Assembly (NCBI GenBank): GCA_937865685.1 | Contig: CALMGU010000009.1 | Location: forward strand, 1-54,036 | From: an uncultured Alphaproteobacteria bacterium | GTDB taxonomy: Bacteria > Pseudomonadota > Alphaproteobacteria > Micropepsales > Micropepsaceae | Reading direction: 5' to 3' | DNA length: 54,036 bases | Shown here: one piece after another, positions 9,877 to 19,350 of the stretch | Layout of the letters: every line of letters starts with the position of its first letter | Position numbering within the stretch: position 1 is the first letter of the stretch | The notes under the pieces: generated by a model | Database searches by the model: none | Seen by the model: the letters and a program-made list of their open reading frames with translations, nothing else | What the model was told of the DNA's origin: nothing | Made by a program: the position numbers and the translations under genes

Positions 9877-11157
9877 ATGGCCCAGCCGCTCGCTCCCGCA
9901 ATTGCTCCCCGCGCTCCGGGCTGGATGGCGGCGGCATGGCGTTACGGCCTTCCCATCAGCGGTCCGATCGCCACGTCCGGCGCGCATTTCCTCGCCTCGC
10001 TGATCTTTGTGCGCAATCTGCCGGCTGCCGAATTCGGCATCTTCTCTTTCGTGCTGGTGATCGTGCCTTTTTGCATGAGCATCATGGCCGCGCTCCTGGT
10101 GCTGCCGGTGAACCATGCGCTGGCCGCGCCACCGCAGGAGCGCGCCCGCATCGAAGCGACATGCCTGAAGATGAACGCAATCCTGACAGTGCTGGCGGGT
10201 GCTGTTCTGTTCGGTTTTCTGACCGGCGCGCGGGCGCCGGTCCCGGCCGCGCTGCTGCTGGCGGCGTATGGTGCCGTCTTCACCTTCCGCTGGTTCGCGC
10301 GCAGCTTTTCCTTCGTCAAAGGCCGGACCGGACCTGCGATCCTGTCGGACATGATCTATGCGGCTTCCCTGCTGGCGGGCCTGGTCGCGATGCGGGCCGG
10401 CCATGCCGTCCAATTCCGTGCCGGCGCTCTTCTGCTGCTGGTGGCCGCGCTGGTCAGCCTGACGCCCTTCGGCGCGCGGTTTTTCCGCGACCAGATCAAG
10501 GCGCTGGGACGCGGCCGCATCCGTGACTATCGCGGCATATTCCGCGACATCACCCGCTGGTCCTTGATGGGCGTGATCCTCACCGAACTGACCGTCAATG
10601 CCCATGCCTATCTGGTGACATTCATTTCCGGCCCCGGCCCCTTCGCGCTTCTGGCGGTAGGCCAGATCCTGATGCGTCCCGCCTCCCTGGTGCAGGGCGC
10701 CCTGCCCGATGTCGAGCGTCCGGCCATGACCCGCGCCATCGCGGCTCAGGACGGAATCAAGCGCACGCGGCTGCTGGGAAATTTCCGTTTGGTGCTGCTG
10801 GCGGTGTGGGTCGCAACAGTGATCCTGGCAGCGGCGATCCTGATCTGGGCGCCACAGCTATTGCTGAAGAACACCTATTCGGTGTCCGACGCGCTGCTGG
10901 TGACCGTCATCACCGGCGCCATCATGCTGGTTCGCTGCTTTCGCACCCCGCCCGCCACCTTGATGCAGGCCGCCGGGGAATTGAAGGCGCTGGCGGATAT
11001 CGCCGCTTATACCAGCCCGGTCTCGATCCTCCTCACCCTGGCGTTCCTGCTTGCATGGGGTCCGGCCGCGTCCCTCTTGGGCATTCTGACCGGTGAAATC
11101 GTGATCGTGGCGCTGCTGAAGCGGGCGGTGACGGGATGGGAGGCGCGTCATGGCTGA
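9877..11157 (+). CDS. Wzx-like polysaccharide flippase (MOP superfamily)
   Basis: A 426-residue protein with about 12 predicted membrane segments. It is probably the flippase moving lipid-linked repeat units across the inner membrane. The N-terminal part (SGAHFLASLIFVRNLPAAEF) matches the start of Wzx/RfbX-type proteins, and long hydrophobic segments alternate with short basic loops. ATG 9877 is chosen, with a G-rich stretch ending in AGGA directly before it; an in-frame GTG at 9862 overlaps the previous stop and is possible. The end overlaps the next gene by 8 bp. Wzx sequences vary greatly, so the call rests on topology and on neighbours. Confidence 0.8.
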   Translation: MAQPLAPAIAPRAPGWMAAAWRYGLPISGPIATSGAHFLASLIFVRNLPAAEFGIFSFVLVIVPFCMSIMAALLVLPVNHALAAPPQERARIEATCLKMNAILTVLAGAVLFGFLTGARAPVPAALLLAAYGAVFTFRWFARSFSFVKGRTGPAILSDMIYAASLLAGLVAMRAGHAVQFRAGALLLLVAALVSLTPFGARFFRDQIKALGRGRIRDYRGIFRDITRWSLMGVILTELTVNAHAYLVTFISGPGPFALLAVGQILMRPASLVQGALPDVERPAMTRAIAAQDGIKRTRLLGNFRLVLLAVWVATVILAAAILIWAPQLLLKNTYSVSDALLVTVITGAIMLVRCFRTPPATLMQAAGELKALADIAAYTSPVSILLTLAFLLAWGPAASLLGILTGEIVIVALLKRAVTGWEARHG

Positions 11158-12058
11158 ACGCGTGATCATCGCCATCCCCACCTGCAAGCGGCCCAACAGC
11201 CTGGCCCGGCTTCTGGACGCCATCGCCGCGCTCAGGACCAGCGCCGATATCTCCGTGCTTGTGGTCGACAATGATGCGGAAGGCCATCGGGGCTTCAACC
11301 TCTGCCGGCACCTGGCTCCGGATTATCGCTGGCCGCTCAGGGCCGTCATCGAACCTCAGCGCGGCATCGCCGCGGGCCGCAACCGGCTGGTATCGGAAGC
11401 TTTGCGAAGTGAGGCCCAATTCATCGCCATGATCGACGATGACGAATGGCCCGGCCCCAACTGGATCACGCATTTCCTCGAAACGCAGAAACAGACGGGC
11501 GCCGATATTCTGCAAGGATCCATTCTGTTCGTGCGCGATCGCGCCGGCGCGGGTCCCGTCTCCGATATCTGCCACGCCACTGGCCCCGTCGAAATGCTGG
11601 AAGGCGCGGGCAATCTCCTGATCCGCCGCCAAGTCCTGGAACAGACATCCACCCCATGGTTCGACCCGGCCTTCGGGCTGACCGGCGGCGAGGATCTGGA
11701 TTTCTTCGTCCGGCTGAAACGTGCGGGATACCGGTTCGGCTGGTCGAACGAGGCTGTGGTTTTCGGCCGCCAGACGGCGTTGCGCCGCGGCCTCGGCTGG
11801 ACCATGCGGCGCGCCTATTCCAACGGCAATTCCGACATGCGGGTGCTGCTCAAATACCGGCAGAGCCTCATGCCCGTCATTCTGGAAAGTCTGAAAATCC
11901 TGGGCGCACTCTTGTTGTCGCTGCCGCTGGCCATCATCCTCGGTTTGAGCCCGAATCACCGGAGCGCGCCGCTCGTCATGTTCATGCGGGCGGCGGGCAA
12001 ACTGACGGCGATGCTGGGCATGCGCTACAACGAATATGCCCTGGTCCATGGCGAATGA
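11150..12058 (+). CDS. Glycosyltransferase family 2
   Basis: A 302-residue GT-A-fold glycosyltransferase likely to extend the lipid-linked repeat unit on the cytoplasmic side. The N-terminus has the nucleotide-binding start VIIAIPTCKRPNSLARLLDA. VLVVDNDAEG and FIAMIDDDEWPGPNW (DxD-type metal site, about residues 90-105) follow, then LTGGEDLDFFVRLKRAG with the ED of the catalytic base region. The C-terminus has one or two hydrophobic helices (about residues 245-270), suggesting membrane attachment. It overlaps the flippase by 8 bp and the next gene by 11 bp. The sugar donor cannot be deduced. Confidence 0.88.
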   Translation: MAERVIIAIPTCKRPNSLARLLDAIAALRTSADISVLVVDNDAEGHRGFNLCRHLAPDYRWPLRAVIEPQRGIAAGRNRLVSEALRSEAQFIAMIDDDEWPGPNWITHFLETQKQTGADILQGSILFVRDRAGAGPVSDICHATGPVEMLEGAGNLLIRRQVLEQTSTPWFDPAFGLTGGEDLDFFVRLKRAGYRFGWSNEAVVFGRQTALRRGLGWTMRRAYSNGNSDMRVLLKYRQSLMPVILESLKILGALLLSLPLAIILGLSPNHRSAPLVMFMRAAGKLTAMLGMRYNEYALVHGE

Positions 12059-13343
12059 CAGTTTTGCCCTGAGTTACGCCCCGCCGCGCGATGTCTCGCG
12101 CAGCCTGATCGCCGAAATCGCGTTCGTCGCGCTTCTCTTGATGATGTTCGTGGGCTTGAGCCCCTTCGCGCCGCCGCCCTCGCCCACCGGCGTGAACATG
12201 GCGGCGCCCGCGCCGGGAGACGCTCTGCGCCAGATCGTCTTCCTGGCGATCTTCTTTCCACTTCTGTTCGCGTCAACCTTGCAGCGGGGATGGGACGTTT
12301 TCCGCGTCGTGCCATTCGCGCTGATCGCGATGCTGGCCTGGTGCTTTTTTTCCATCGGCTGGTCGGGCGCGCCGGATGTGAGTTTGCGGCGCGCCGCCCT
12401 GGCAACGATCGTGGTGATTTCAACCATCGCCAGCGTGGATCTGATCGGCGGTCCGCGCGCATTCTTTCTCTGGCGCATCGTGCTCGCCGTCATCCTGGCC
12501 GTGAACTGGCTTTCCATTCCCTTGATCGAAACGGCGGTGCACTTGCCGGGCGAGGTCGATCCCAGCCTGATCGGCGATTGGCGGGGCCTTTACGGGCAGA
12601 AGAACACGGCAGGTGCCGTCTGCGTCCTGACGGCGCTGCTTTTTCTCTTCAGCCGCAACGGCCGAGGCAATTGGATCGGCTGGCTGGCCGCGGCCGCATC
12701 GCTGGGCTTTCTGCTGATGACCCGGTCCAAGACATCCATGGCGCTGTTTCCCGTCGCGCTGATGGCGGGCCTCGCCTATAAAATCTCCTGGCGCGATAGT
12801 CTCAGCCGCGCGATTTTCCTGTGCGGCGCGATCCTCATAACCGGCATCGCATCCTTCCTTCTGCTGCTGAACTGGGATTTGGCGCTCAGGCTTCTCGCCG
12901 ATCCCGCCAGCTTCACCGGCCGCGCGGAAATCTGGCAGGCGATCCTGGCCTATATGCACGACCATCCCCTGTTGGGGGCGGGCTTCGGCACCATGGCGCA
13001 TACCGGTACCCTGTCGCCGTTGCACAATTATGCCCGGGGCAATTGGGTGGAGACCATCGCCGACAGCCATAATGGCTATCTGCAGATCCTGGCCACCACC
13101 GGCGGCATCGGGCTTTTCCTGGCGCTACTCGCCATGGTGGCGGACCCGCTGTATCGTTTCTGGCCGCTGGAGCCCGCCCGCACGGGGCTCAAGGCGCTTT
13201 TGTTCGCGATCTTTGTTTTCGTGCTCCTGCACAATTTCCTGGAGACCGACTTCCTGGAAAGCGACAACAGCCTGTGGTTCGCCTTTCTGGTCATGCTGGC
13301 CAGCCTCAAAACCCGCGACATTTCCTTAACCCTGCGCCCCTAG
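12048..13343 (+). CDS. Wzy/WaaL-like O-antigen polymerase or ligase
   Basis: A 431-residue polytopic membrane protein with the Wzy_C signature HPLLGAGFGTMAHTG and, after the large periplasmic loop, DSHNGYLQILATTGGIGLF (about residues 300-360). An earlier conserved Arg/Gly loop includes LIGDWRGLYGQKNTAG. In a Wzx/Wzy system it would polymerise flipped repeat units in the periplasm; ligase function is the alternative because the families share the domain. ATG 12048 overlaps the end of the glycosyltransferase; an in-frame ATG at 12036 would add four residues. Confidence 0.85.
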   Translation: MANDSFALSYAPPRDVSRSLIAEIAFVALLLMMFVGLSPFAPPPSPTGVNMAAPAPGDALRQIVFLAIFFPLLFASTLQRGWDVFRVVPFALIAMLAWCFFSIGWSGAPDVSLRRAALATIVVISTIASVDLIGGPRAFFLWRIVLAVILAVNWLSIPLIETAVHLPGEVDPSLIGDWRGLYGQKNTAGAVCVLTALLFLFSRNGRGNWIGWLAAAASLGFLLMTRSKTSMALFPVALMAGLAYKISWRDSLSRAIFLCGAILITGIASFLLLLNWDLALRLLADPASFTGRAEIWQAILAYMHDHPLLGAGFGTMAHTGTLSPLHNYARGNWVETIADSHNGYLQILATTGGIGLFLALLAMVADPLYRFWPLEPARTGLKALLFAIFVFVLLHNFLETDFLESDNSLWFAFLVMLASLKTRDISLTLRP

Positions 13344-13355
13344 ACTCAGGGGGCG

Positions 13356-14294
13356 ATGGCCACGCCCTTCTTTTCCGTGATCGTGCCGGTGTTCAACCGC
13401 GCCTCCCTGCTGGGCGCGACCTTGCGCTCGGTTCTGGTCCAGAGTTGCCAGGATTTCGAGATCATCGTGATCGATGACGGCTCCAGCGACAATCCCCGCG
13501 CCGTGGTGGAAAGCCTGAACGATCCCCGCATCCGCTTCATCCACCAGGAAAACCAGGGCGGCGGTACCGCCCGCAACACCGGCATCAATGCCGCATCGGG
13601 CCGCTTCATCGCGCCGCTGGATTCCGACGACACCTTCCTGCCCCATCACCTGGAAAGCATGAAGGCGCTTTTGGACGGTACCGAGAATGTGGTCGGCTAT
13701 GCCCGAATCCTGGTCGATCGCGGCGATGGCCGCACCATGCTGAAGCCGCCCCGCGCCATTCGTCCCGATGAAGACATGGGCGAATATACGCTGTGCGAGC
13801 GGGGCTTCGTTCCCACCATCACCATCGTGGTGGCGCGGCAGATGGCGCAGCGCGTGCGCTATCATCCCAAGCTGCGCGCCGCCGAGGATGTCGACTTCGC
13901 CATTCGCCTCGCTCTGGAAGGCTGCGTCTTCCGGATGCTGGAAGCGCCGGGGGCAATTTGGCGCGACCATGACGATCCCAGCCGCGCCTCCGCCCGCAAC
14001 AAGGCGGACGAGTTCGGCGCGTGGCTGACGCAGATGAAGCCCTTTCTCACCGCCCATGCCTGGCATGGCGGGCGCGGCTGGCCCTACGCCAAGATGCTGG
14101 CCCATAACGGCCGCAAGATGGAAGCCTTGCGCCTTTATCTGGCGGCGCTGTTGCACGGCTGTTATCGCCCCCGTCTCAGCGCGATCGTCTTTCTGCAGGT
14201 TTTCCTGAATGCGAGCAGCTATCGCGCCATCGCCGATGTCGTGATCGGTTGGCTGCGCAAGGCGCCGGGAAACGCCACGCCCAAGCCGATATGA
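13356..14294 (+). CDS. Glycosyltransferase family 2
   Basis: A 312-residue GT2 enzyme. It begins FFSVIVPVFNRASLLGATL, followed by IIVIDDGSSDNP, NQGGGTARNTGINAASG and IAPLDSDDTFLP (DxD metal site at about residue 88). AAEDVDFAIRLALEG carries the ED base motif. It has no clear membrane span, so it should act as a cytoplasmic or peripheral sugar transferase in repeat-unit assembly. It starts 12 bp after the polymerase gene and its TGA overlaps the next ATG (ATGA), pointing to translational coupling. Confidence 0.9.
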   Translation: MATPFFSVIVPVFNRASLLGATLRSVLVQSCQDFEIIVIDDGSSDNPRAVVESLNDPRIRFIHQENQGGGTARNTGINAASGRFIAPLDSDDTFLPHHLESMKALLDGTENVVGYARILVDRGDGRTMLKPPRAIRPDEDMGEYTLCERGFVPTITIVVARQMAQRVRYHPKLRAAEDVDFAIRLALEGCVFRMLEAPGAIWRDHDDPSRASARNKADEFGAWLTQMKPFLTAHAWHGGRGWPYAKMLAHNGRKMEALRLYLAALLHGCYRPRLSAIVFLQVFLNASSYRAIADVVIGWLRKAPGNATPKPI

Positions 14295-15376
14295 TCACCC
14301 GGCGCATGGCGCTGATCTCCGGTGCGGCCGCATTGGCCGCGCCCGTTTTCGCGCAAACCTCATCCTTGCGGGCCTTGGCGGCGGACAAAGGCATCTTGTT
14401 CGGCAGCGCCGCCGCCACATATGAATTCAAAGATGCGGATTTCGCCGCGCTTCTGCCCCGCGATGCCGCGATCCTGGTGCCCGAATATGAAATGAAACGC
14501 GATGTGATCGAGCCTTCGCCGGGCGTCTATGATTTTTCCGGCTGCGACGCGCTGATGGACTTTGCGCAAAAACACGGCATGCGGATGCGCGGCCATCCCT
14601 TGGTCTGGCACGAGCGCAATCCGCCCTGGCTGGAAGACGCGGTGCGCACGCGCCGCGATCCGCGCCTTCTCACCGGCTATGTGACGGCCCTGACGCGGCG
14701 CTATCGCGGGCGCATGCACTCTCTCGACGTGGTCAATGAAGCGCTGGTGCCGCCAGATCAAGGCGCCACGGGCTGGCGGCCCTCTTTCTGGCGGGATGTG
14801 TTCGGCATCGATTATCTCGACATGGCGTTTCACGCGGCGCGCGCAGCCGATCCCGTCGCGCTCCTGGTCTATAACGATGCCGGCTGCGAGCAGGACACAC
14901 CCGGCCATGACCTCTTCCGCAGACATGTGCTGGAATTGCTGGACGGGCTGATCAAGCGCGGCGTGCCGGTTCAAGGGATGGGGCTGCAAGCCCATCTCCC
15001 CGCCTTCGGGCCCAAGGTGAATCAGCGCAAGCTGGGTGCTTTTCTGGACGAGCTGTCGGCCCGCAACCTTGCCATCCTGATCACAGAGCTGGACGTGGAT
15101 GACGAAGGCGGACCCCGCGATCCGGACATCCGCGACCGGGCCGCGGCCGACGAGACCCGGCGCTTCCTGGACGTGGCCCTGGACAATCTGTCCGTCGGCA
15201 CGGTGCTGACCTGGGGCCTGACCGACCGCTATCTCGACCCTCCCCTGTCTTGGCGGCTCAGGTTGTCGGGCTGGAGGGGGCGCCGCCTGCCATACGACGC
15301 CCAACTTCGGCCCAAACCCCTTCATGCCGCCCTGGCCCAGGCTTTCCGTGCGGCCCGGCCCCGCCCGATCCGTTAA
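14291..15376 (+). CDS. Exported GH10 family glycosidase (endo-xylanase fold)
   Basis: A 361-residue protein with a twin-arginine-like signal (MITRRMALISGAAALAAPVFA) and a glycoside hydrolase family 10 barrel. HPLVWHERNPPW, LDVVNEAL (acid/base Glu, about residue 155) and ILITELDVDD (nucleophile Glu, about residue 265) are all intact, as is LTWGLTDRYLD near the C-terminus. GH10 enzymes cut beta-1,4-xylan-type chains. Inside a biosynthetic operon it more likely trims or releases the cell's own polysaccharide, or has transglycosylase activity, than digests plant xylan. It overlaps the previous gene by 4 bp. Confidence 0.88.
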   Translation: MITRRMALISGAAALAAPVFAQTSSLRALAADKGILFGSAAATYEFKDADFAALLPRDAAILVPEYEMKRDVIEPSPGVYDFSGCDALMDFAQKHGMRMRGHPLVWHERNPPWLEDAVRTRRDPRLLTGYVTALTRRYRGRMHSLDVVNEALVPPDQGATGWRPSFWRDVFGIDYLDMAFHAARAADPVALLVYNDAGCEQDTPGHDLFRRHVLELLDGLIKRGVPVQGMGLQAHLPAFGPKVNQRKLGAFLDELSARNLAILITELDVDDEGGPRDPDIRDRAAADETRRFLDVALDNLSVGTVLTWGLTDRYLDPPLSWRLRLSGWRGRRLPYDAQLRPKPLHAALAQAFRAARPRPIR

Positions 15377-15487
15377 GAAAAGCTTCCCGTTAACCATTCG
15401 TCAGGCAGCGGCCCGTAAATTTCTCCTGATTTGTGGGGGGCTTGGCGCCCGGCCGCATCTCGCGCGCGGGGAAGGCTTTTAAGGTTC

Positions 15488-17656
15488 ATGACCTATTACC
15501 GGCCCATGACAGGCTATGCCCAGGAGGCGCCGGCATTTCAGGCCGCGGACTTCCTTCGCCTGATCCGCGCCCGGGAAGGCATGATCCTGCGTGTCGCGGG
15601 CCTGACCGTTGTCGCCGCTATCCTGATCGCGCTGGCGCTGCCCACCGTCTATTCCAGTTCCGCGGTGGTGATGCTGGATCCCCGCAAAAACAATGTCACC
15701 GATCCGTCCCAGGTGCTGGCCCAGGTCGAAGGCGATCCCGCCTCGCTGCAAAATCAGATTCAACTTCTGTCCTCGCGCGGGCTTGCCGAAAAAGTCATCG
15801 CCAGGCTCAAGCTGGAAGACGATCCCGAATTCAATCCCGCCATGGCGCGCCCGGGCCTGGGCCAGTTGCTGACCGATCTCAAAGCGGTACTCAATCCGCG
15901 CAACTGGTTCGACAATGGCGGGGCTGAGCGCCCGCATGATCGCGTGCTGGACAATTTCGCCAAACATGTGGGCGCGGGCGCCAACGGGCTTTCCACCGCC
16001 ATCACCGTGACGGCGACATCGCGCGATGCGGCCAAGGCAGCCCGCATCGCCAATGAAATGGTGAACGCCTATATCGCCGATCAGATCGCCATCAAGCGCA
16101 ATGCGGCGGGCACGGCATCATCCTGGCTGAATCAGCGCATCCGCGATCTCAGCGAAGAACTGCAGCAACAGCAATCGGCCATCGCCGCCTACAAGGCAGT
16201 GCATGGTCTGAGCGATTCCGCGCCGGGCTCTTCGCTGGTGGATCAGCAGATGGCGGGCATCAATGCCCAGATCGTGCTGGCGCGGTCGGAGCTGGCGGAA
16301 AAACAGGCACAGAATGATCGCGTCCAGAGCTTGATGCACGGCGGCAACAGCGCCGATGTCGCGCAAGTGGTCGCCTCGCCTTTGATCGTGCAGCTGCGCA
16401 CGCAACAGGCCGATCTGGTCCGCCAGGAAGGTGAACTTTCCACCCAATATGGCCCGCTGCATCCCAAGATGAAATCGCTCCTGGCCGAAAAGGCGGATCT
16501 GGATCAGAAGATCGCTCAGGAAGTCAGCCGGTTGGCCGGCTCCATCGCCAGCGATGTTTCGGTGGCGCGCGCGCATCTGAATTCCCTGGAAGCCAGCCTG
16601 AAAAATGTGGTGCAGCAGCAGACCGCCCAGAACATGTCGCGGGTGCAGCTGGATGCCTTGCAGGCCAACGCCAATTCCACCCGCACCCAATATGAAGCCT
16701 TTGTCAGCCGGTTGCGCCAGACCCAGGACCAGAACGCCGCGGTGATGGCGGACAGCCGCGTGATCTCCGCCGCCTCCCCTCCCAACACGCCGTCCTCGCC
16801 CAAGCGCAGCCTGATCGTGCTGGCGTCGGTTCCGTTGGGCCTGCTTCTGGGCGTGATGATCGTTTTGATCAACGAGCGTTTTGGTTTCGTCCCACCCGCT
16901 CCGTCTTCGCCGGTGCCACCTAGCCCCAGAAACACGCCGCGGCCGCAAACAGCACGAAAGAATGAAGGCGGAATCTTTCCGTCCGCGCCACTGGCCCCGG
17001 CCCTGTGGAACGGCCCGCCCATCATTGCCGACATCCCCAATCCGGTTTCGCTGAAAGCGGGGGATGTGATGTTGGATCAGCCCGGCAGCCCTTACGCCTA
17101 CCGCATGGCGGCGCTGGTGCGGCGCCTTCAGTCCCAGGATGGCGCGGCTGTGGTGGCGATGACCACGGCGGCCTCCGATGAAGGCAAAAGCGCCATCGGC
17201 ATTTCCCTGGCCCGCGCCGCCGCCAGCATGGGCAAGAAGGTCATCCTCTTGGATTGCGATCCGTCACAGACCGCGCAGAACGCCATGCATGTCGCCGCGC
17301 CCGGCGGGCTTTACGACGTGCTGTCGGGTCTTATTCCGCTCAACAAGGTGCTGGCCCGCGATCCGCGCAGCGATGCCTTTGTGCTCACCATGTCGCGCCA
17401 GCCGCCCAACATGGCGACCATGTTCGGCTCGCAACAGATGAAAAAGCTGATCCGCTTGTTGCGCGACAATTGCGACATGGTGGTGATGGACTGCGCCCGT
17501 GCCGCCACGCCGGAAACTTGGGCGTTGGCGCGGCTGTGCGACACCACGCTTCTGGTATCGCGCAAGAACGCGCTGAACACGCCCCTGATGGCCCGTTCGG
17601 TGCGCATCCTGAACGCGGCAAAAGTCCCGCCGCTGGGTTTGATCGTAACGCGATAA
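15488..17656 (+). CDS. Wzz chain-length regulator fused to BY-kinase-like ATPase
   Basis: A 722-residue polysaccharide co-polymerase. TM1 is at about residues 35-55. A periplasmic Wzz domain with long coiled-coil helices follows, then PPNTPSSPKRSL before TM2, a Pro-rich linker and a cytoplasmic ATPase (about 540-722). The ATPase has Walker A AASDEGKS, Walker A' VILLDCDPS and a weak Walker B MVVMDCA. BY-kinases usually end in a Tyr-rich tail that is autophosphorylated; this one ends GLIVTR with no Tyr cluster. ATG 15488 is chosen, with AAGG just upstream; an ATG at 15509 is possible. It is the last gene of the operon. No Wza-type outer-membrane exporter is present. Confidence 0.9.
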   Translation: MTYYRPMTGYAQEAPAFQAADFLRLIRAREGMILRVAGLTVVAAILIALALPTVYSSSAVVMLDPRKNNVTDPSQVLAQVEGDPASLQNQIQLLSSRGLAEKVIARLKLEDDPEFNPAMARPGLGQLLTDLKAVLNPRNWFDNGGAERPHDRVLDNFAKHVGAGANGLSTAITVTATSRDAAKAARIANEMVNAYIADQIAIKRNAAGTASSWLNQRIRDLSEELQQQQSAIAAYKAVHGLSDSAPGSSLVDQQMAGINAQIVLARSELAEKQAQNDRVQSLMHGGNSADVAQVVASPLIVQLRTQQADLVRQEGELSTQYGPLHPKMKSLLAEKADLDQKIAQEVSRLAGSIASDVSVARAHLNSLEASLKNVVQQQTAQNMSRVQLDALQANANSTRTQYEAFVSRLRQTQDQNAAVMADSRVISAASPPNTPSSPKRSLIVLASVPLGLLLGVMIVLINERFGFVPPAPSSPVPPSPRNTPRPQTARKNEGGIFPSAPLAPALWNGPPIIADIPNPVSLKAGDVMLDQPGSPYAYRMAALVRRLQSQDGAAVVAMTTAASDEGKSAIGISLARAAASMGKKVILLDCDPSQTAQNAMHVAAPGGLYDVLSGLIPLNKVLARDPRSDAFVLTMSRQPPNMATMFGSQQMKKLIRLLRDNCDMVVMDCARAATPETWALARLCDTTLLVSRKNALNTPLMARSVRILNAAKVPPLGLIVTR

Positions 17657-17698
17657 TTTCCCCGTCCGGCCTTCGCACCTGATCGGTGCTACGGCGTT

Positions 17699-17720
17699 GG
17701 GTTTGCTTGATCGCAAACCC
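17699..17720. terminator. Weak hairpin between convergent genes
   Basis: GGGTTTG (17699-17705) and CAAACCC (17714-17720) form a 7-bp stem with an 8-base loop. It lies between the end of the polysaccharide operon and the end of gltD. No T-run follows on either strand, so terminator function is weakly supported. The rest of 17657-17799 shows nothing I recognise. Confidence 0.3.
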
Positions 17721-17799
17721 GCCGCCAGCGCGCTAACGCGCGCGCAGGGGTGAGCATGGCGACCAAGCCGTGCGAACGGCCTGAGCTCGCTTCGAGAAA

Positions 17800-19251
17800 C
17801 TACCGAGGCAGTTCGGACGATCCCATCAAGAACTCATCCACGCCCCGCGCACACTGCCTGCCCTCACGGATCGCCCACACCACGAGGGACTGGCCCCGGC
17901 GCATGTCGCCGCAGGAGAAAATCTTGGCGGCGCTGGTCTTGTAGCTCTTGGTGTCGGCATGAACATTGCCGCGCGCATCCAGCGCCACGCCCGCCTGTTC
18001 CAAAAGGCCTTGCTTGCGCGGACCGGTAAAGCCCATCGCTAACAGCACCAGATCGGCCTTGAGGGTGAATTCGCTGCCTGCGACTTCGACCAGATTCATC
18101 TTGCCGCCGTCGCCCAGCTTCCACTCGACACGGACGCATTCCAGGCCGGCGAGCTTGCCATTCTCAATGACGGCGCGCCTGGTCTGCACCGACCAGTCGC
18201 GTGCCACACCTTCTTCCTGCGACGATGAAGTGCGCAGCTTGAGCGGCCAATCCGGCCATACCAGGGGCTTGTTTTCCTTCACCGGCGGCTTGGCCAGGAT
18301 TTCCAGCTGCGTCACCGACAGCGCGCCCTGGCGGTTCGACGTGCCGATGCAGTCCGAGCCGGTATCGCCGCCGCCAATCACCACCACATGCTTGCCTTTG
18401 GCCGTGATGGTGCCCTTCGGCGCGGCCTTGTCTTCGCTGTCGCCCGCCACCCGCTTATTCTGCTGGGTGAGGAAATCCATGGCGAAATGAATGCCGTCGA
18501 CATTGCGTCCTTCGACCGGCAGATCGCGGGGCGCTTCAGCGCCGCCCGACAGGACCACCGCGTCGTAATCCGTCAGCAGCATCGCCATCGAGATATTCAC
18601 GCCCACTTCCACGCCGGTGCGGAAAGCCACGCCTTCGGCTTCCATCTGGCGGATGCGGCGGTCGATCAGATGCTTTTCCATCTTGAAGTCGGGAATGCCG
18701 TAGCGCAGCAGCCCGCCGATGCGGTCGGCTTTTTCGAACAGGGTGACGGAATGACCGGCCCGCGCCAATTGCTGCGCTGCCGCCAGGCCCGCCGGACCCG
18801 AGCCCACCACCGCCACGGTCTTGCCGGTCTTCTTCGCCGCCACCTGCGGACGCACCCAGCCTTCTTCCCAGGCCCGGTCCACGATCTGGCATTCGATGGT
18901 CTTGATGGTGACCGGCGTGTCCTGGATGTTCAATGTGCAGGAGGCTTCGCACGGCGCCGGGCAGATGCGGCCGGTGAATTCCGGAAAATTGTTGGTGGAA
19001 TGCAGCGTGTCCGACGCCGCCCGCCACTGGTCGCGATAGACCAGATTGTTCCAGTCCGGAATCAGATTGTTGACCGGGCAACCCTGGTGACAGAAGGGAA
19101 TGCCGCAATCCATGCAGCGCGCCGCCTGCTTTTCCAGCTCGGCATTCGTCAAGGGATGAACGAATTCCTTGTAGGTCTTGAGGCGCGCGTCCGGCTTGTC
19201 ATAGCCGCGGTCCTGACGCTCGATTTCCAGAAAGCCTGTAACCTTACCCAT
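17800..19251 (-). CDS. gltD: Glutamate synthase (NADPH) small subunit
   Basis: The beta subunit of NADPH-dependent GOGAT passes electrons from NADPH through FAD and iron-sulfur clusters to the large subunit. The N-terminal cluster domain has [20 protein letters not shown] and CPAPCEASC. An FAD-binding [17 protein letters not shown], a second nucleotide site [17 protein letters not shown] and the C-terminal [18 protein letters not shown] follow. The 483-residue length is normal. ATG 19251 gives the canonical start [13 protein letters not shown], with AAGGA about 10 bases upstream. It follows gltB on the same strand, separated by a repeat with a strong hairpin (19271-19350) that may adjust gltD relative to gltB. 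Confidence 0.97.
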   Translation of the reverse strand: MGKVTGFLEIERQDRGYDKPDARLKTYKEFVHPLTNAELEKQAARCMDCGIPFCHQGCPVNNLIPDWNNLVYRDQWRAASDTLHSTNNFPEFTGRICPAPCEASCTLNIQDTPVTIKTIECQIVDRAWEEGWVRPQVAAKKTGKTVAVVGSGPAGLAAAQQLARAGHSVTLFEKADRIGGLLRYGIPDFKMEKHLIDRRIRQMEAEGVAFRTGVEVGVNISMAMLLTDYDAVVLSGGAEAPRDLPVEGRNVDGIHFAMDFLTQQNKRVAGDSEDKAAPKGTITAKGKHVVVIGGGDTGSDCIGTSNRQGALSVTQLEILAKPPVKENKPLVWPDWPLKLRTSSSQEEGVARDWSVQTRRAVIENGKLAGLECVRVEWKLGDGGKMNLVEVAGSEFTLKADLVLLAMGFTGPRKQGLLEQAGVALDARGNVHADTKSYKTSAAKIFSCGDMRRGQSLVVWAIREGRQCARGVDEFLMGSSELPR

Positions 19252-19270
19252 TACCAACGTCCTTATTCAT

Positions 19271-19350
19271 CCCAGCCGCTCGCCCAAGCTCGCGGCGTTC
19301 GTCACTCAAAACGGTCCACCGGACCGTTTTGCCCGCTTCGCGGTCGTGCC
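19271..19350 (-). repeat. Intergenic hairpin repeat, copy A (gltB-gltD)
   Basis: The core stem is AAAACGGTCC (19308-19317), loop ACC and GGACCGTTTT (19321-19330). Read on the minus strand, the flank contains GACGAACGCCGCGAGC followed by GGGCGAGCGGC, matching the flank of copies C and D. A smaller ACCGC/GCGGG-type hairpin precedes it. It fills the gap between gltB and gltD, so it is transcribed within the operon and could act as a processing or stabilising element. Confidence 0.75.
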
